A DNA stretch of 64,000 bases from Shewanella kaireitica (lineage in GTDB: Bacteria > Pseudomonadota > Gammaproteobacteria > Enterobacterales > Shewanellaceae), in assembly GCF_023284045.1 (NCBI RefSeq), contig NZ_JAKIKQ010000022.1, forward strand, positions 1-64,000, written 5' to 3'. Below the pieces are notes generated by a model that had not been told where the DNA came from, ran no database searches, and saw only the letters and a program-made list of their open reading frames with translations. Positions 1 through 8,722 of the stretch are shown one piece after another; positions within the stretch are counted from its first letter, which is position 1, and the number at the start of each line of letters is the position of its first letter. A program made the position numbers and the translations under genes.

Positions 1-226
1 TTTTGTATGGAACAAAATAGACCATTTAGTCGTATATCCAAATCCCATAGCGAAGCATACAGCGTTTTGCCAATTTGTTTAACCTCAGCCGCACTACGTG
101 AGGCCCTCAGTATTTCCACTTCTGCTTTGCATTGGCTTAAAAGGGAATAACCATTTCTTTACCAATGCACTTTGAATTGAAAAGACTGAGGGATTCTGAA
201 CTGGCCAAATGCTTAATGCAATTGGT
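1..226. repeat. Partial copy of a MITE-like repeat, cut by the window edge
   Basis: Bases 1-105 match the reverse complement of 12582-12686 almost perfectly; I see one 1-nt indel and two substitutions. The element ends at 214-226 with TTAATGCAATTGG, the same 13-bp terminal sequence found at both ends of the copy at 12561-12883. This copy has about 90 extra bases (roughly 107-205) that are absent from the other. That stretch is bracketed by the short inverted repeat CCCTCAGT (104-111) and ACTGAGGG (186-193). No ORF in it looks real. The rest of the element lies left of the window. Confidence 0.75.
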
Positions 227-269
227 AATAAGTACAATTTATATTTGTGTAGGCCGTAATCTAGACAAT

Positions 270-297
270 AAAAAGCCAACCTCGCGGTTGGCTTAGT
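270..297 (-). terminator. Rho-independent terminator of earP-efp
   Basis: The stem AGCCAACC (274-281) and GGTTGGCT (286-293) encloses the loop TCGC. On the minus strand it is followed by a T-rich run (complement of 267-273). It lies 20-40 nt after the efp stop codon. Confidence 0.85.
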
Positions 298-313
298 TGA
301 AACGCGTTTAAGC

Positions 314-874
314 TTAGACGCGTTTCTTAAATTCGTTTGTGCGAGTATCGATTTCAATCATATCGCCAGTTTTAACGAAATCCGCAACACTTAATGTGCT
401 TCCGCCAGCAATAGTAGCAGGCTTCATGACTTTACCTGACGTATCACCACGTGCTGAAGGCTCAGTGTAGGTCACTTCGCGGGTAACGATAATCGGTAGC
501 TCTACAGAGATCGCTTTCTCTTCGTAGAAAGTCACCTGACAAACATCTTCCATACCATCAGTAATGTAGGCTGCAGCATCACCTAAGTTTTCAGCTTCAA
601 CATCATACTGATTGAACTCTTCGTCCATAAATACGTACATAGGATCAGCAAAGTATGAATATGTACAATCAAGGCGATCTAGCACGATAACGTCTAGCTT
701 ATCTTCACCCTTAAATGATGTTTCAGTTGTAGAGTCAAGCAACACGTTCTTTAGCTTTAACTTTACCACTGCAGCGTTACGGCCTGAGCGACTTGTTTCA
801 GTCTTTAGCACAACCCATGGGTTGCCATCTAACATGATCACGTTACCAGGACGGACTTCATGAGCAGTTTTCAT
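314..874 (-). CDS. efp: Translation elongation factor P
   Basis: EF-P binds between the ribosomal P and E sites and relieves stalling at consecutive prolines. At 186 aa the protein is full length for the family, with an N-terminal KOW-like domain followed by two OB domains. The modification loop reads S30-G31-R32-N33. An arginine at position 32, not lysine, marks the EarP-dependent rhamnosylated subtype, and an earP gene lies 45 nt upstream on the same strand. The ATG at 874 is preceded by AGGA at a normal distance. The two genes probably form one transcript that ends at the terminator near 280. Identification is secure. Confidence 0.97.
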   Translation of the reverse strand: MKTAHEVRPGNVIMLDGNPWVVLKTETSRSGRNAAVVKLKLKNVLLDSTTETSFKGEDKLDVIVLDRLDCTYSYFADPMYVFMDEEFNQYDVEAENLGDAAAYITDGMEDVCQVTFYEEKAISVELPIIVTREVTYTEPSARGDTSGKVMKPATIAGGSTLSVADFVKTGDMIEIDTRTNEFKKRV

Positions 875-919
875 TACACAATTTCCTATTTTAGGTTTTT
901 TCTATTTCAACAAAGTATC

Positions 920-2125
920 TTAGCTATTTTTGACGAATTGAACTAGTCGAGAAGCAAGATCTGTATCATTTAATGTATTAATTGGCCATTGTTTGGCATT
1001 TTTAGTGAGTTCGGGCAGGTTAGAAGTCAAACTTTTCCATGCTTCAAGCGTATCTTCTTGGTTACCCGTATTAAAAGAGTTATTCAATTTGTGGTATAAA
1101 TTGGCAACATTTTCGCCTAAATCACAGCAGTACAAATTGAGAAATGAATCTAATTTAACCAGGTGATAATCATCCTCTTGAGGATAGATATGCCAAATAA
1201 AAGGTTTTGCCGCCCATTGGGCGCGTAAAAAAGAGTCTTCACCACGTACAATATTAAAGTCACAACTCCACAACAACTCGTCATAACCTTGTTGATCTGT
1301 CATTGGTAATATATGCAAGGTTAGCTGACCATGTTTTATCTGTTGTCCAGGTTTAAGCTCTTCAATAGAGCAAGGCAACAAGGGTTGTAAACAATTTAGG
1401 CTGCGTCCTATTGGTATGAGTGCGTGAATTGGCTTTTTACTCTGCATCCATAGATTGCATAAAGCTAGTAATGCTGGCGTTTCGTAGCTAAAAACACTGA
1501 TGACGGTATCACTACCCGCAATACCTATAAGGCCGAGTTTATCGAACAGTTGCTGACGACAATCTGGATTGCTTTGCCAGCGTGCTCGTTTAGTTAGGGT
1601 GTCTTTTTCACAAATTAAGCCGCCAGTCTTTGCGGTAAATCCTGGGAAATAAAAATTTTTATTCAATCCGTTAGTTTGCATAGAGGGTAGACCGTGACAC
1701 CCCTCTACCCACGTTTCCGCACTAAGGTATTCAAGGTTTAACCAAACAGGCGCTTTAGTGTTGCTAAGATTATTTTTATACGCTTGGTGCTGGTTATACA
1801 TGATTTGCACAACGTGTTCAGGTAAGTCACAGGCAAATGCTTCAATGACGACGTCGGGACAGTTAAAGCAAACAGGTAATGGGTTACTCCAAAGGTTTAT
1901 TTTTACACCATGCAGTATTTGGCTGGTAAGCTTTGGGTCTAGACAAGGCAGTATATGGGAGAAACTCTTTAAATCATCGACCCATAAAGTGACGTTTATC
2001 TGGTATTCATTGGTAAGTTGCTTAGCCAGACGCCAGGTGACACCAATATCGCCATAGTTATCGACTACGGCACAAAAGATATCCCATTTTGCCAAAGACT
2101 TTTCGACTTCTACCATACTTGTCAT
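920..2125 (-). CDS. earP: EF-P arginine rhamnosyltransferase EarP
   Basis: Cytoplasmic GT-B glycosyltransferase (DUF2331) that transfers rhamnose from dTDP-L-rhamnose to Arg32 of EF-P. The 401-aa length fits the family. The conserved N-terminal motif VVDNYGDIGVTWRLA (about residues 20-34) carries the family aspartates, and the C-terminal donor-site motif NIVRGEDSFLRAQW is intact with its glutamate. It lies directly upstream of efp, whose product has the acceptor arginine. The dTDP-rhamnose synthesis genes are not in this window. The start could instead be Met4. Confidence 0.95.
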   Translation of the reverse strand: MTSMVEVEKSLAKWDIFCAVVDNYGDIGVTWRLAKQLTNEYQINVTLWVDDLKSFSHILPCLDPKLTSQILHGVKINLWSNPLPVCFNCPDVVIEAFACDLPEHVVQIMYNQHQAYKNNLSNTKAPVWLNLEYLSAETWVEGCHGLPSMQTNGLNKNFYFPGFTAKTGGLICEKDTLTKRARWQSNPDCRQQLFDKLGLIGIAGSDTVISVFSYETPALLALCNLWMQSKKPIHALIPIGRSLNCLQPLLPCSIEELKPGQQIKHGQLTLHILPMTDQQGYDELLWSCDFNIVRGEDSFLRAQWAAKPFIWHIYPQEDDYHLVKLDSFLNLYCCDLGENVANLYHKLNNSFNTGNQEDTLEAWKSLTSNLPELTKNAKQWPINTLNDTDLASRLVQFVKNS

Positions 2126-2167
2126 TACTACTTGCTACCTAAAAATCTTTTATGATCACTACATACA

Positions 2168-2194
2168 CAAAAAACGGCATAAATGCCGTTTTTG
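2168..2194 (-). terminator. Terminator after fldA
   Basis: AAAAACGGCA (2170-2179) and TGCCGTTTTT (2184-2193) form a hairpin with flanking A/T runs. It separates the fldA transcript from earP-efp on the minus strand. Confidence 0.8.
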
Positions 2195-2223
2195 TTTTAA
2201 AGCTTAGTAATCCTAATGGACTA

Positions 2224-2751
2224 TTAATCTTCTAATTCTGCTAAGCACATCTCTTCGTAGATCTGCTTGACCCAAGCATCTACACGCTCTTCAGTTAGTT
2301 CTGGTTGACGGTCTTCGTCAATGCCTAGTCCGACAAAATGTTTGTCATCAACTAAACCTTTAGACGCTTCAAAATCATAGCCTTCTGTTGGCCAGTGACC
2401 GATAACGATACCGCCGCGACCTTCAACAATTTCATTAACCATGCCCATCGCATCAAGGAAGTATTCTGCGTAATCTTCTTGATCGCCACAACCGAAAATA
2501 GCGACTAGCTTATCTTCAAAGTTGACTTGCTCAAGTTCTGGGAAAAAATCATCCCAATCACACTGCGCTTCACCGTAATACCATGTTGGGATCCCGAAAA
2601 GAAGTAGATCATAATCTGCTATCTGTTCTTTGGTACTTTTGGCGATATCTTTCACCTCAACCATTTTCTTACCCAGTTTTTTCTGGATCATTTTGGCGAC
2701 GGCTTCGGTGTTGCCTGTGTCAGACCCGAAAAAAAGACCTACTGTAGCCAT
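2224..2751 (-). CDS. fldA: Flavodoxin FldA
   Basis: FMN-binding low-potential electron carrier of the long-chain flavodoxin class, 175 aa. The phosphate-binding loop GSDTGNTEAVAK lies at about residues 9-20. The aromatic FMN-stacking region PTWYYGEAQCDW and the acidic stretch GCGDQEDYAEYF typical of FldA are present. The start ATG has AAGGAA 6 nt upstream. It lies downstream of a ybfE-like gene, as in E. coli, but no fur gene follows; earP comes next after a terminator. Confidence 0.96.
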   Translation of the reverse strand: MATVGLFFGSDTGNTEAVAKMIQKKLGKKMVEVKDIAKSTKEQIADYDLLLFGIPTWYYGEAQCDWDDFFPELEQVNFEDKLVAIFGCGDQEDYAEYFLDAMGMVNEIVEGRGGIVIGHWPTEGYDFEASKGLVDDKHFVGLGIDEDRQPELTEERVDAWVKQIYEEMCLAELED

Positions 2752-2804
2752 TGTTGTTCCTTTAATATCTAGTTCACTTTAAGGTATTTGTGCTGCAAAA
2801 GCCG

Positions 2805-3077
2805 TTAATCACTTACTAACTTTTGCAGTATTGATTCTATTAACTGACTGCGGCTGATGTTACTGGCCATTGCCTGTTCATTCAAGGCGTCATACAAATC
2901 TTGTGACACCTTTAACTCTATTCGCTTTAATCCGTTCGCTCTGTCGCGTTGGATCTGGTTTCTTTTATTAATTTTTAATTGCTGGTCCCGCGGCAGTGGG
3001 TTGCTGCGAGGACGACCACGTCGTTTTTCTGTTGCGAACAGATCAATGGTGGTTCTATCTGATGTTTCTTTTGCCAT
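2805..3077 (-). CDS. YbfE-like ribbon-helix-helix protein (LexA-regulated family)
   Basis: A 90-aa basic protein whose C-terminal half, GLKRIELKVSQDLYDALNEQ and the following helix, looks like a ribbon-helix-helix DNA-binding domain. The N-terminal half is rich in Lys/Arg (EKRRGRPRSNPLPRDQQ), with an AT-hook-like GRPR core. I chose the ATG at 3077 because MAKETSDRTTIDLF is the usual family N-terminus; a longer frame reaches 3173 but would overlap the upstream DUF2788 gene. E. coli YbfE is annotated as LexA-regulated, but I see no convincing LexA box here. The molecular role is unknown. Confidence 0.85.
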   Translation of the reverse strand: MAKETSDRTTIDLFATEKRRGRPRSNPLPRDQQLKINKRNQIQRDRANGLKRIELKVSQDLYDALNEQAMASNISRSQLIESILQKLVSD

Positions 3078-3088
3078 TGAGTTCGTAT

Positions 3089-3310
3089 TTAACTGATGCC
3101 TGAGCCTTCCCAAGTCATCTGTATAATCCCTTTTGCTATAAACCCGGCACAGCCGAGAAATAAAACTAACCAAACAATGTATTGACCAAATTTAGGGACT
3201 TTCCCTTGCTTTAGTACATCGTGTATGGCCATACCGATAAAAAAGAAAATGGCTGCAAAAAACAGGTTTAAGCCTAAAGCTTCAATCTGTTCCATATATT
3301 GCATTAACAT
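3089..3310 (-). CDS. DUF2788 small membrane protein
   Basis: A 73-aa protein with two predicted transmembrane helices, about residues 12-32 and 45-62, joined by a short cytoplasmic loop containing HDVLKQGKVPKFG. This length and layout match the DUF2788 family of small inner-membrane proteins, which has no assigned function. It lies between ybfF and the ybfE-like gene, with only 11 nt to the latter, so the cluster is likely co-transcribed. Confidence 0.85.
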   Translation of the reverse strand: MLMQYMEQIEALGLNLFFAAIFFFIGMAIHDVLKQGKVPKFGQYIVWLVLFLGCAGFIAKGIIQMTWEGSGIS

Positions 3311-3408
3311 CTACCATTCCTTCTGGCCAAAAAAAGTGGCGCGAATATACCACATAAGTTTTAAAGCGGCTAGACGATTTACACCTTAATCGTGCAATTC
3401 TAAGCTCA

Positions 3409-4164
3409 TTAATCGGTAATAAATTCTTTAACTATACGGTTAAAAATGCTGGCTTTTTGAGCATGTAACCAGTGACCCGCACCTTCAATAGTTTTCGCTT
3501 TAACTGTTGGGAATTGTTCAATTATAGCGCTTCGGTGTGCCGACGTAACATAGTCTGAGTCGGCGCCTCGTATAAATAGGCAAGCTCCTTGGTAGGGAGA
3601 TGTGAATGTCGGCCAACTAATTATGTCGTTATAGCTTTGTTTTAAGCCAGTCAAATTCATCTTCCATTTAAAGCCATCTTCACTACGTGTAAGTGATTTT
3701 AAAAGGAACTGCGCTGTGCCTTCGTCGATATCGTGCTCAAGCATATGTTGCAATGCTTCGCGTCGATCTTTTATTTGGCTTAGCGGCATGCTTTCAAGTG
3801 CTGCAAAGACCTTATCGTGACGGCTGTTATAAGTAACAGGGGCAATATCAGCTACCACCAGTTTGCTAACTAGAGCTGGGTAAGATAGCGCTGTCGCCAT
3901 GGCAATTTTTCCGCCCATGGAATGGCCGACCAAGATAGCACTGCTAATATCGAGACTTTCAATAAGCTGCTTGATATCTTCAGCCAATGATAGGTAGGTC
4001 ATAGAGGAAACCTGCTTACTACTTCCATGGTTGGCAACGTCAACTCTCACGACGGTAAAGCTATCTTCTAAACTTTTACCAAGTGCTTTAAGGTTATCAA
4101 GATCACCAAATAATCCGTGGATTAGAATCACAACAGGTCCATTGCCTTTGGTCGTATAGTGCAT
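3409..4164 (-). CDS. ybfF: Alpha/beta-fold esterase YbfF
   Basis: A 251-aa alpha/beta hydrolase. The oxyanion region is LIHGLFGDLDNL, the nucleophile elbow is GHSMGG (serine near residue 102), the acid is probably in GADSDYV, and the catalytic histidine is in GAGHWLHAQ. E. coli YbfF hydrolyses acyl-CoA and small esters. It is divergent from seqA, the same arrangement as in enteric bacteria. No strong Shine-Dalgarno precedes the ATG. Confidence 0.93.
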   Translation of the reverse strand: MHYTTKGNGPVVILIHGLFGDLDNLKALGKSLEDSFTVVRVDVANHGSSKQVSSMTYLSLAEDIKQLIESLDISSAILVGHSMGGKIAMATALSYPALVSKLVVADIAPVTYNSRHDKVFAALESMPLSQIKDRREALQHMLEHDIDEGTAQFLLKSLTRSEDGFKWKMNLTGLKQSYNDIISWPTFTSPYQGACLFIRGADSDYVTSAHRSAIIEQFPTVKAKTIEGAGHWLHAQKASIFNRIVKEFITD

Positions 4165-4432
4165 TTTACGTCTACCGCTAAGATCAATTGAGGCAGATTG
4201 TGCCTGTATCCATAAAATAATCCAAGTCAGGTCACTAAATTGTCATCTCTTTGGTGCATTATTAAGCGCTTAAAAGGATTAACCGACACTCTTTCTTATG
4301 TGGATCGCAGTTTTCAATTATTGATGCTTTATCAAGGCTCTAAACCTCGTTACACTGAGGGGATAATTCGGGGCTGTAATATAGTCATTAATAACACCGA
4401 AACCAGTTTTCTACGTAAGGAAGATAAACGTT

Positions 4433-4990
4433 ATGAAATATATCGAGGTTGATGAAGAACTTTACCGTCACATTGCCAGTAAGACTGAACATATTGGCGA
4501 GAGTGCTTCAGATATTTTACGTCGAATACTAGGGCTGCGCGTTGATTCAATTGCACAGACAGAGCCTGAAACTATTAGCCATCCAAGCTTGGAAGTTAAC
4601 AAGGATGTGATTGAAGCTGCCGTAGAACCTATAGAAGAGCAAGTAAACCCAACATCAGACTTCATCGGGCTTATAGATGCAGATCTGCTTGCAGCTCAAA
4701 AGGGCGCAGTAGGGCGTTTTCTATTTATACTAGACACGGTTTACCAATCGTCTAACAGCCAATTTCAGCAAGTACTGCAGATCCAAGGACGCGACCGTTT
4801 GTATTTTGCTACCTCAAAGGATGCATTACTTAAGGCCAGTAAGTCGGCTAATCCAAAAGAGATTGGTAAGAGCGGATTTTGGGTGACGACCAATAATAAT
4901 ACTGCTAAAAAGCGCACTATTTTGTCAGAAGTACTAACGCAATTTGGTACCGATGAAGAGCAAGTTGCTGCTATTACCAGTAAAATTTAA
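4433..4990 (+). CDS. seqA: Replication-initiation modulator SeqA
   Basis: SeqA binds hemimethylated GATC sites, sequesters newly replicated oriC and organises new DNA. The 185-aa length is normal. The N-terminal oligomerisation module (KYIEVDEELYRHIASKTEHI) is at residues 2-21. The C-terminal GATC-binding domain ends with the conserved GKSGFWVTTNNNTAKKRTIL region. The ATG has GGAAG upstream. pgm follows 34 nt downstream, a conserved seqA-pgm pairing. Confidence 0.97.
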   Translation: MKYIEVDEELYRHIASKTEHIGESASDILRRILGLRVDSIAQTEPETISHPSLEVNKDVIEAAVEPIEEQVNPTSDFIGLIDADLLAAQKGAVGRFLFILDTVYQSSNSQFQQVLQIQGRDRLYFATSKDALLKASKSANPKEIGKSGFWVTTNNNTAKKRTILSEVLTQFGTDEEQVAAITSKI

Positions 4991-5024
4991 TATCAAATAT
5001 AACAGTAACTAAAGGAGCTAGTTT

Positions 5025-6665
5025 TTGGCTATACATGAAAGAGCTGGGCAGATTGCTGAGCAAAAGGATTTGGTCAACACTTCGAAATTAATAAGTCTAT
5101 ATTATCGATTATGCCCAAATGTAGCAGAGGTAACTGAGCAAGTGACCTTTGGCACTTCTGGTCATCGCGGTAGTGCGATTAAACGCAGTTTTAATGAAGC
5201 GCACCTTCTCGCTATCGCTCAGGCAGTTGCTGATTACCGCCTTCAAGCTGGCATTAGCGGCAAGCTTATTTTAGGCATAGATACTCACGCTTTATCTCAG
5301 CCAGCGGCGATATCAGTTATTGAAGTATTAGTGGCAAATAAGATTACTGTCGCCGTACATGAGAATGATGGTTTTACCCCAACGCCAGTCGTATCACATG
5401 CCATTGTTTGCGCAAATAAGAATAATAACGACTTAGTCGATGGGCTGATTGTGACGCCGTCGCATAATCCACCTCAAGATGGCGGTATTAAGTACAATCC
5501 TCCCCATGGTGGACCTGCCGAGGGTGATATCACCCATTGGATCCAACATAGAGCTAACGAATACTTAGCTAATGGATTAGAGGGCGTTAAACGCTGCGAT
5601 TATACCCAAGCGCTGCAGTCTGAATTTGTTATTCAAGAAGATTTTATTACGCCTTATGTCGACGATTTGGCTAACGTAATTAACCTGGCTGCAATCGCCG
5701 ATGCTAAGCTACGTTTAGGCGTCGACCCCCTTGGAGGTTCAGGTATTCACTATTGGCTACCTATCGCTAAGCAATATGGCTTAGACATATCAATTGTTAA
5801 TAATAAAATTGATCCAAGTTTCAGTTTTATGACGCTGGACAAAGATGGCAAAATCCGCATGGATTGTTCATCTCCTTATGCGATGGCCGGCTTGTTAGCA
5901 CATAAAGACAATTACGATCTCTGTTTTGGCAATGATCCTGATTACGATCGTCATGGTATTGTTTGCCCCGGCTCAGGATTAATGAATCCAAATCATTTTC
6001 TTGCTGTTGCTATCGATTACTTGGTCACACATAGGCCTAATTGGACCGACAACATGCTAATTGGTAAAACATTAGTGTCGAGTGCCATGATTGATAAGGT
6101 ATGTGACTTGCACGGCAAGCGTATGTCTGAAGTACCTGTAGGCTTTAAATGGTTCGTGGATGGTCTTGCAAATAGTACATTTGCTTTTGGTGGTGAAGAG
6201 AGTGCTGGTGCAGCTTTTTTAAGGCTTGATGGTAGCACTTGGTGTACCGATAAAGACGGCTTTATTCTTTGTTTATTGGCCGCTGAAATATTAGCCGTGA
6301 CCGGTAAAACACCACAACAACGTTACCTTGAACTTGAAAGCGAATTTGGTCAGAGCTTTTACCAGAGGATTGATAGTCCAATTAGTTTAGAGAACAAAGC
6401 TAAGTTCGGTCAGATCACTGTAGAGGCGATATCAGCGACAACACTTGCAGGCGATGTTATTACCCAAAGGCTTACTCATGCTCCAGGCAATAAAGCTGCA
6501 ATAGGGGGGATCAAAGTCTCTACTAGCAATGGTTGGTTCGCAGCTCGCCCTTCAGGTACTGAGGCATTATTTAAACTTTACGGAGAAAGTTTTGTTAGTG
6601 AAGAGCACTTGCAGCTTTTATTAACCGAAGCACAGCAGATAGTTGAACAAGCTTTAGCGGGATAG
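5025..6665 (+). CDS. pgm: Phosphoglucomutase (alpha-D-glucose-phosphate specific)
   Basis: Interconverts glucose-1-phosphate and glucose-6-phosphate in glycogen and nucleotide-sugar metabolism. At 546 aa it is full length, with four-domain phosphohexomutase architecture. The phosphoserine loop TPSHNP places the active serine at 146. The metal loop is GNDPDYDRHG, the sugar loop is GGEESAGA and the phosphate-binding loop is RPSGTEALFKLYGES. I chose the TTG start at 5025 because AAAGGAG (5011-5017) sits at ideal spacing and MAIHERAGQIA is the family N-terminus. Confidence 0.97.
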   Translation: MAIHERAGQIAEQKDLVNTSKLISLYYRLCPNVAEVTEQVTFGTSGHRGSAIKRSFNEAHLLAIAQAVADYRLQAGISGKLILGIDTHALSQPAAISVIEVLVANKITVAVHENDGFTPTPVVSHAIVCANKNNNDLVDGLIVTPSHNPPQDGGIKYNPPHGGPAEGDITHWIQHRANEYLANGLEGVKRCDYTQALQSEFVIQEDFITPYVDDLANVINLAAIADAKLRLGVDPLGGSGIHYWLPIAKQYGLDISIVNNKIDPSFSFMTLDKDGKIRMDCSSPYAMAGLLAHKDNYDLCFGNDPDYDRHGIVCPGSGLMNPNHFLAVAIDYLVTHRPNWTDNMLIGKTLVSSAMIDKVCDLHGKRMSEVPVGFKWFVDGLANSTFAFGGEESAGAAFLRLDGSTWCTDKDGFILCLLAAEILAVTGKTPQQRYLELESEFGQSFYQRIDSPISLENKAKFGQITVEAISATTLAGDVITQRLTHAPGNKAAIGGIKVSTSNGWFAARPSGTEALFKLYGESFVSEEHLQLLLTEAQQIVEQALAG

Positions 6666-6681
6666 TATCAAACTAGTAAAC

Positions 6682-6709
6682 AACAAAGGCGCCTAATGGC
6701 GCCTTTGTT
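6682..6709. terminator. Bidirectional terminator between pgm and msrA
   Basis: AACAAAGGCGCC (6682-6693) pairs perfectly with GGCGCCTTTGTT (6698-6709) around the loop TAAT. It lies just after pgm and 66 nt beyond the msrA stop on the opposite strand. Confidence 0.8.
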
Positions 6710-6775
6710 ATATGACTTTTTTAATAAAAACTCTTAAAGCTAATCTTAAAAGTTAATACATTATCTATAGCCAGT

Positions 6776-7255
6776 TTAGAAGCTTATATGGCAGCTAGGT
6801 AGGTTGTTCTTAGCGAGATAATCTTGATGATAACTTTCTGCCTCATGGAATTGCCCAATAGGAACAATTTCCGTCACTATTGGCTTATTGCCCCACTTTT
6901 TACTGTCTATGATCGCTTGTTTTGCAAGCAGTGCTAGTTCCTGTTGTAAATCATCGTGGAAAAATACACTACTACGGTATTGATCGCCGATATCATCACC
7001 CTGCTGATTTACGGTTGTCGGGTTATGGTTTTGCCAGAATACTTCTAACAGTGTGTTGAAAGAAACCTTGTTCGGATCGTATTCAACTTGAACGACTTCT
7101 GCGTGACCTGTAATTCCAGCTTTCACGTCTACATATGATGAATATTGATTGTCTCCACCCATATAACCACAGACACAGTTAGCCACACCGTCTACTTGCT
7201 TGAAAAAATATTCAACACCCCAAAAACAACCTGCACCGAATGTAGCTAAAGCCAT
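6776..7255 (-). CDS. msrA: Peptide-methionine (S)-S-oxide reductase MsrA
   Basis: Repairs oxidised methionine by reducing the S-sulfoxide epimer. The 159-aa short form carries the catalytic motif GAGCFWG with Cys10. The region GHAEVVQVEYDP is conserved, and the C-terminus ends LPSCHISF, giving a possible resolving cysteine. The ATG is preceded by AGGAG. It stands alone, convergent with pgm. Confidence 0.95.
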   Translation of the reverse strand: MALATFGAGCFWGVEYFFKQVDGVANCVCGYMGGDNQYSSYVDVKAGITGHAEVVQVEYDPNKVSFNTLLEVFWQNHNPTTVNQQGDDIGDQYRSSVFFHDDLQQELALLAKQAIIDSKKWGNKPIVTEIVPIGQFHEAESYHQDYLAKNNLPSCHISF

Positions 7256-7502
7256 GTCGACTCCTATTAAATATTGTTAGCCGTTTGGACGGCTAGATGT
7301 CTTCATTGTGTTTTATGTTTAGTTGCAATGCAAGCACAAATTAATCTAGCTGATTACTTGTTGAACTAAGACTGTAAATTGGTTGCCTTCTAGAGGTATA
7401 TTTCGTGCTAATATCCAGTGCATTAGCGCAGAGGTGACTTGGTTTAAATGGATAATCAAACTTACGTTTAGCGCACTGACAAGTATAAATAAGGAGTGAT
7501 TT

Positions 7503-8540
7503 GTGTTTCATGAATTGAAGCAGTCTAAGGATTTTCTCGCACTAACGTTGGCTCATCCTCAGTATCTTTCTGAGAGCTTTGAATTTGACTTAGGTGAGCA
7601 TACACATGTTGAAGTGTGGGATACCGGTGTTATTGTTTTTTCGCCAAAGCAGGCTAAGCACAGTAAAGATATAGTGTTGTCCTGTGCGGTACATGGCAAT
7701 GAGACTGCGCCGATCGAACTTTGTAACGCATTAATCACTCAGATTTTATCTGAAGAGTTAACACTGGCTCAGCGGGTAATGTTTCTAATTGGTAATCCTG
7801 CAGCTATCCACAATGGTACTCGATTCATCGACGAGAATTTAAATCGTTTGTTTAATGGGGCGCACTCACGTGATGAAGGTTTGTGTAATCCAGAGCGCGT
7901 TCGTGCACATAAGTTAGAGCAATATGTCGATAGGTTTTACGCATCACAATCTGGAGAAAGACAGCGTATACACTATGACCTGCATACTGCTATACGGGGC
8001 TCAAAGCATGAAAAGTTTGCTATCTACCCTTATCGACCTGGTAGAAAGTACAGTCGCGAGCAGATAATGTTTCTTGAATCATGCGGCGTAAACACCATAT
8101 TGTTCCATCATGAACCAACAACAACCTTTAGCTACTTCTCGTCTGAGAATTATCGAGCAGATGCCTTCACCATCGAATTAGGAAAAGTATTCCCGATGGG
8201 GCAGAACGATATGACGCGTTTTATCGCCATGAAAGAGATGCTTACTTTGTTGATGACGGGTAAAGAGCTACAATTGCCGGAGTTTGACCTTAAAAGATTG
8301 AACCTCTATCAAGTCTGCCGTTCGGTGAACAAACATTTTGAAGATTTTGAATTTAACTTTACTAATGATGTCGAAAACTTTACCGCATTTCCTAAGGGTT
8401 ATACGTTAGCGAAAGAGGGTGGTAAGGCGGTGAAGATTGAACATGAATTTGAGTCTATTGTATTCCCTAACGCCAAAGTGCCTGTAGGTCAACGTACAGT
8501 GCTGATGTTAAAGACTGCAGACGACAGCAATTTAGACTAA
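7503..8540 (+). CDS. astE: Succinylglutamate desuccinylase
   Basis: Last step of the arginine succinyltransferase pathway: N-succinylglutamate to glutamate plus succinate. A 345-aa M14-family zinc enzyme with ligands visible as H64-x-x-E67 in CAVHGNETAP and H161 in HYDLHTAIRG. The GTG start at 7503 follows AAGGAG with 7-nt spacing. The other ast genes are not in the window, so the pathway is split over several loci. Confidence 0.95.
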   Translation: MFHELKQSKDFLALTLAHPQYLSESFEFDLGEHTHVEVWDTGVIVFSPKQAKHSKDIVLSCAVHGNETAPIELCNALITQILSEELTLAQRVMFLIGNPAAIHNGTRFIDENLNRLFNGAHSRDEGLCNPERVRAHKLEQYVDRFYASQSGERQRIHYDLHTAIRGSKHEKFAIYPYRPGRKYSREQIMFLESCGVNTILFHHEPTTTFSYFSSENYRADAFTIELGKVFPMGQNDMTRFIAMKEMLTLLMTGKELQLPEFDLKRLNLYQVCRSVNKHFEDFEFNFTNDVENFTAFPKGYTLAKEGGKAVKIEHEFESIVFPNAKVPVGQRTVLMLKTADDSNLD

Positions 8541-8633
8541 ATTCAAACTGAATAACTGTGCATGTAAACCAATATATACATGCATGGAGGCGCTTAGTTG
8601 TCTTTTGAGTGATGGGAAGTATTGAGAGTTAGT

Positions 8634-8647
8634 TTACGTTAACGTAA
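8634..8647. promoter_or_regulatory. Putative LiuR operator upstream of bkd operon
   Basis: TTACGTTAACGTAA is a perfect 14-bp palindrome 75 nt before bkdA1. It resembles the TTTACGTTWACGTAA-type sites known for LiuR, the MerR-family regulator of branched-chain amino-acid catabolism in Shewanella. Assignment to LiuR is inference; liuR is not in the window. Confidence 0.55.
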
Positions 8648-8722
8648 TGTTCTTCCCGCGTATTAGAATAGATAGATGTTTCTTTTGACATTTGGAAGCA
8701 TCATAAATAACAAGAGCACATT

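Noticed and set aside
4240..4452. 70-codon frame between ybfF and seqA
   Set aside because: It overlaps the seqA start, has no ribosome-binding site and resembles no protein. The region is the divergent promoter.
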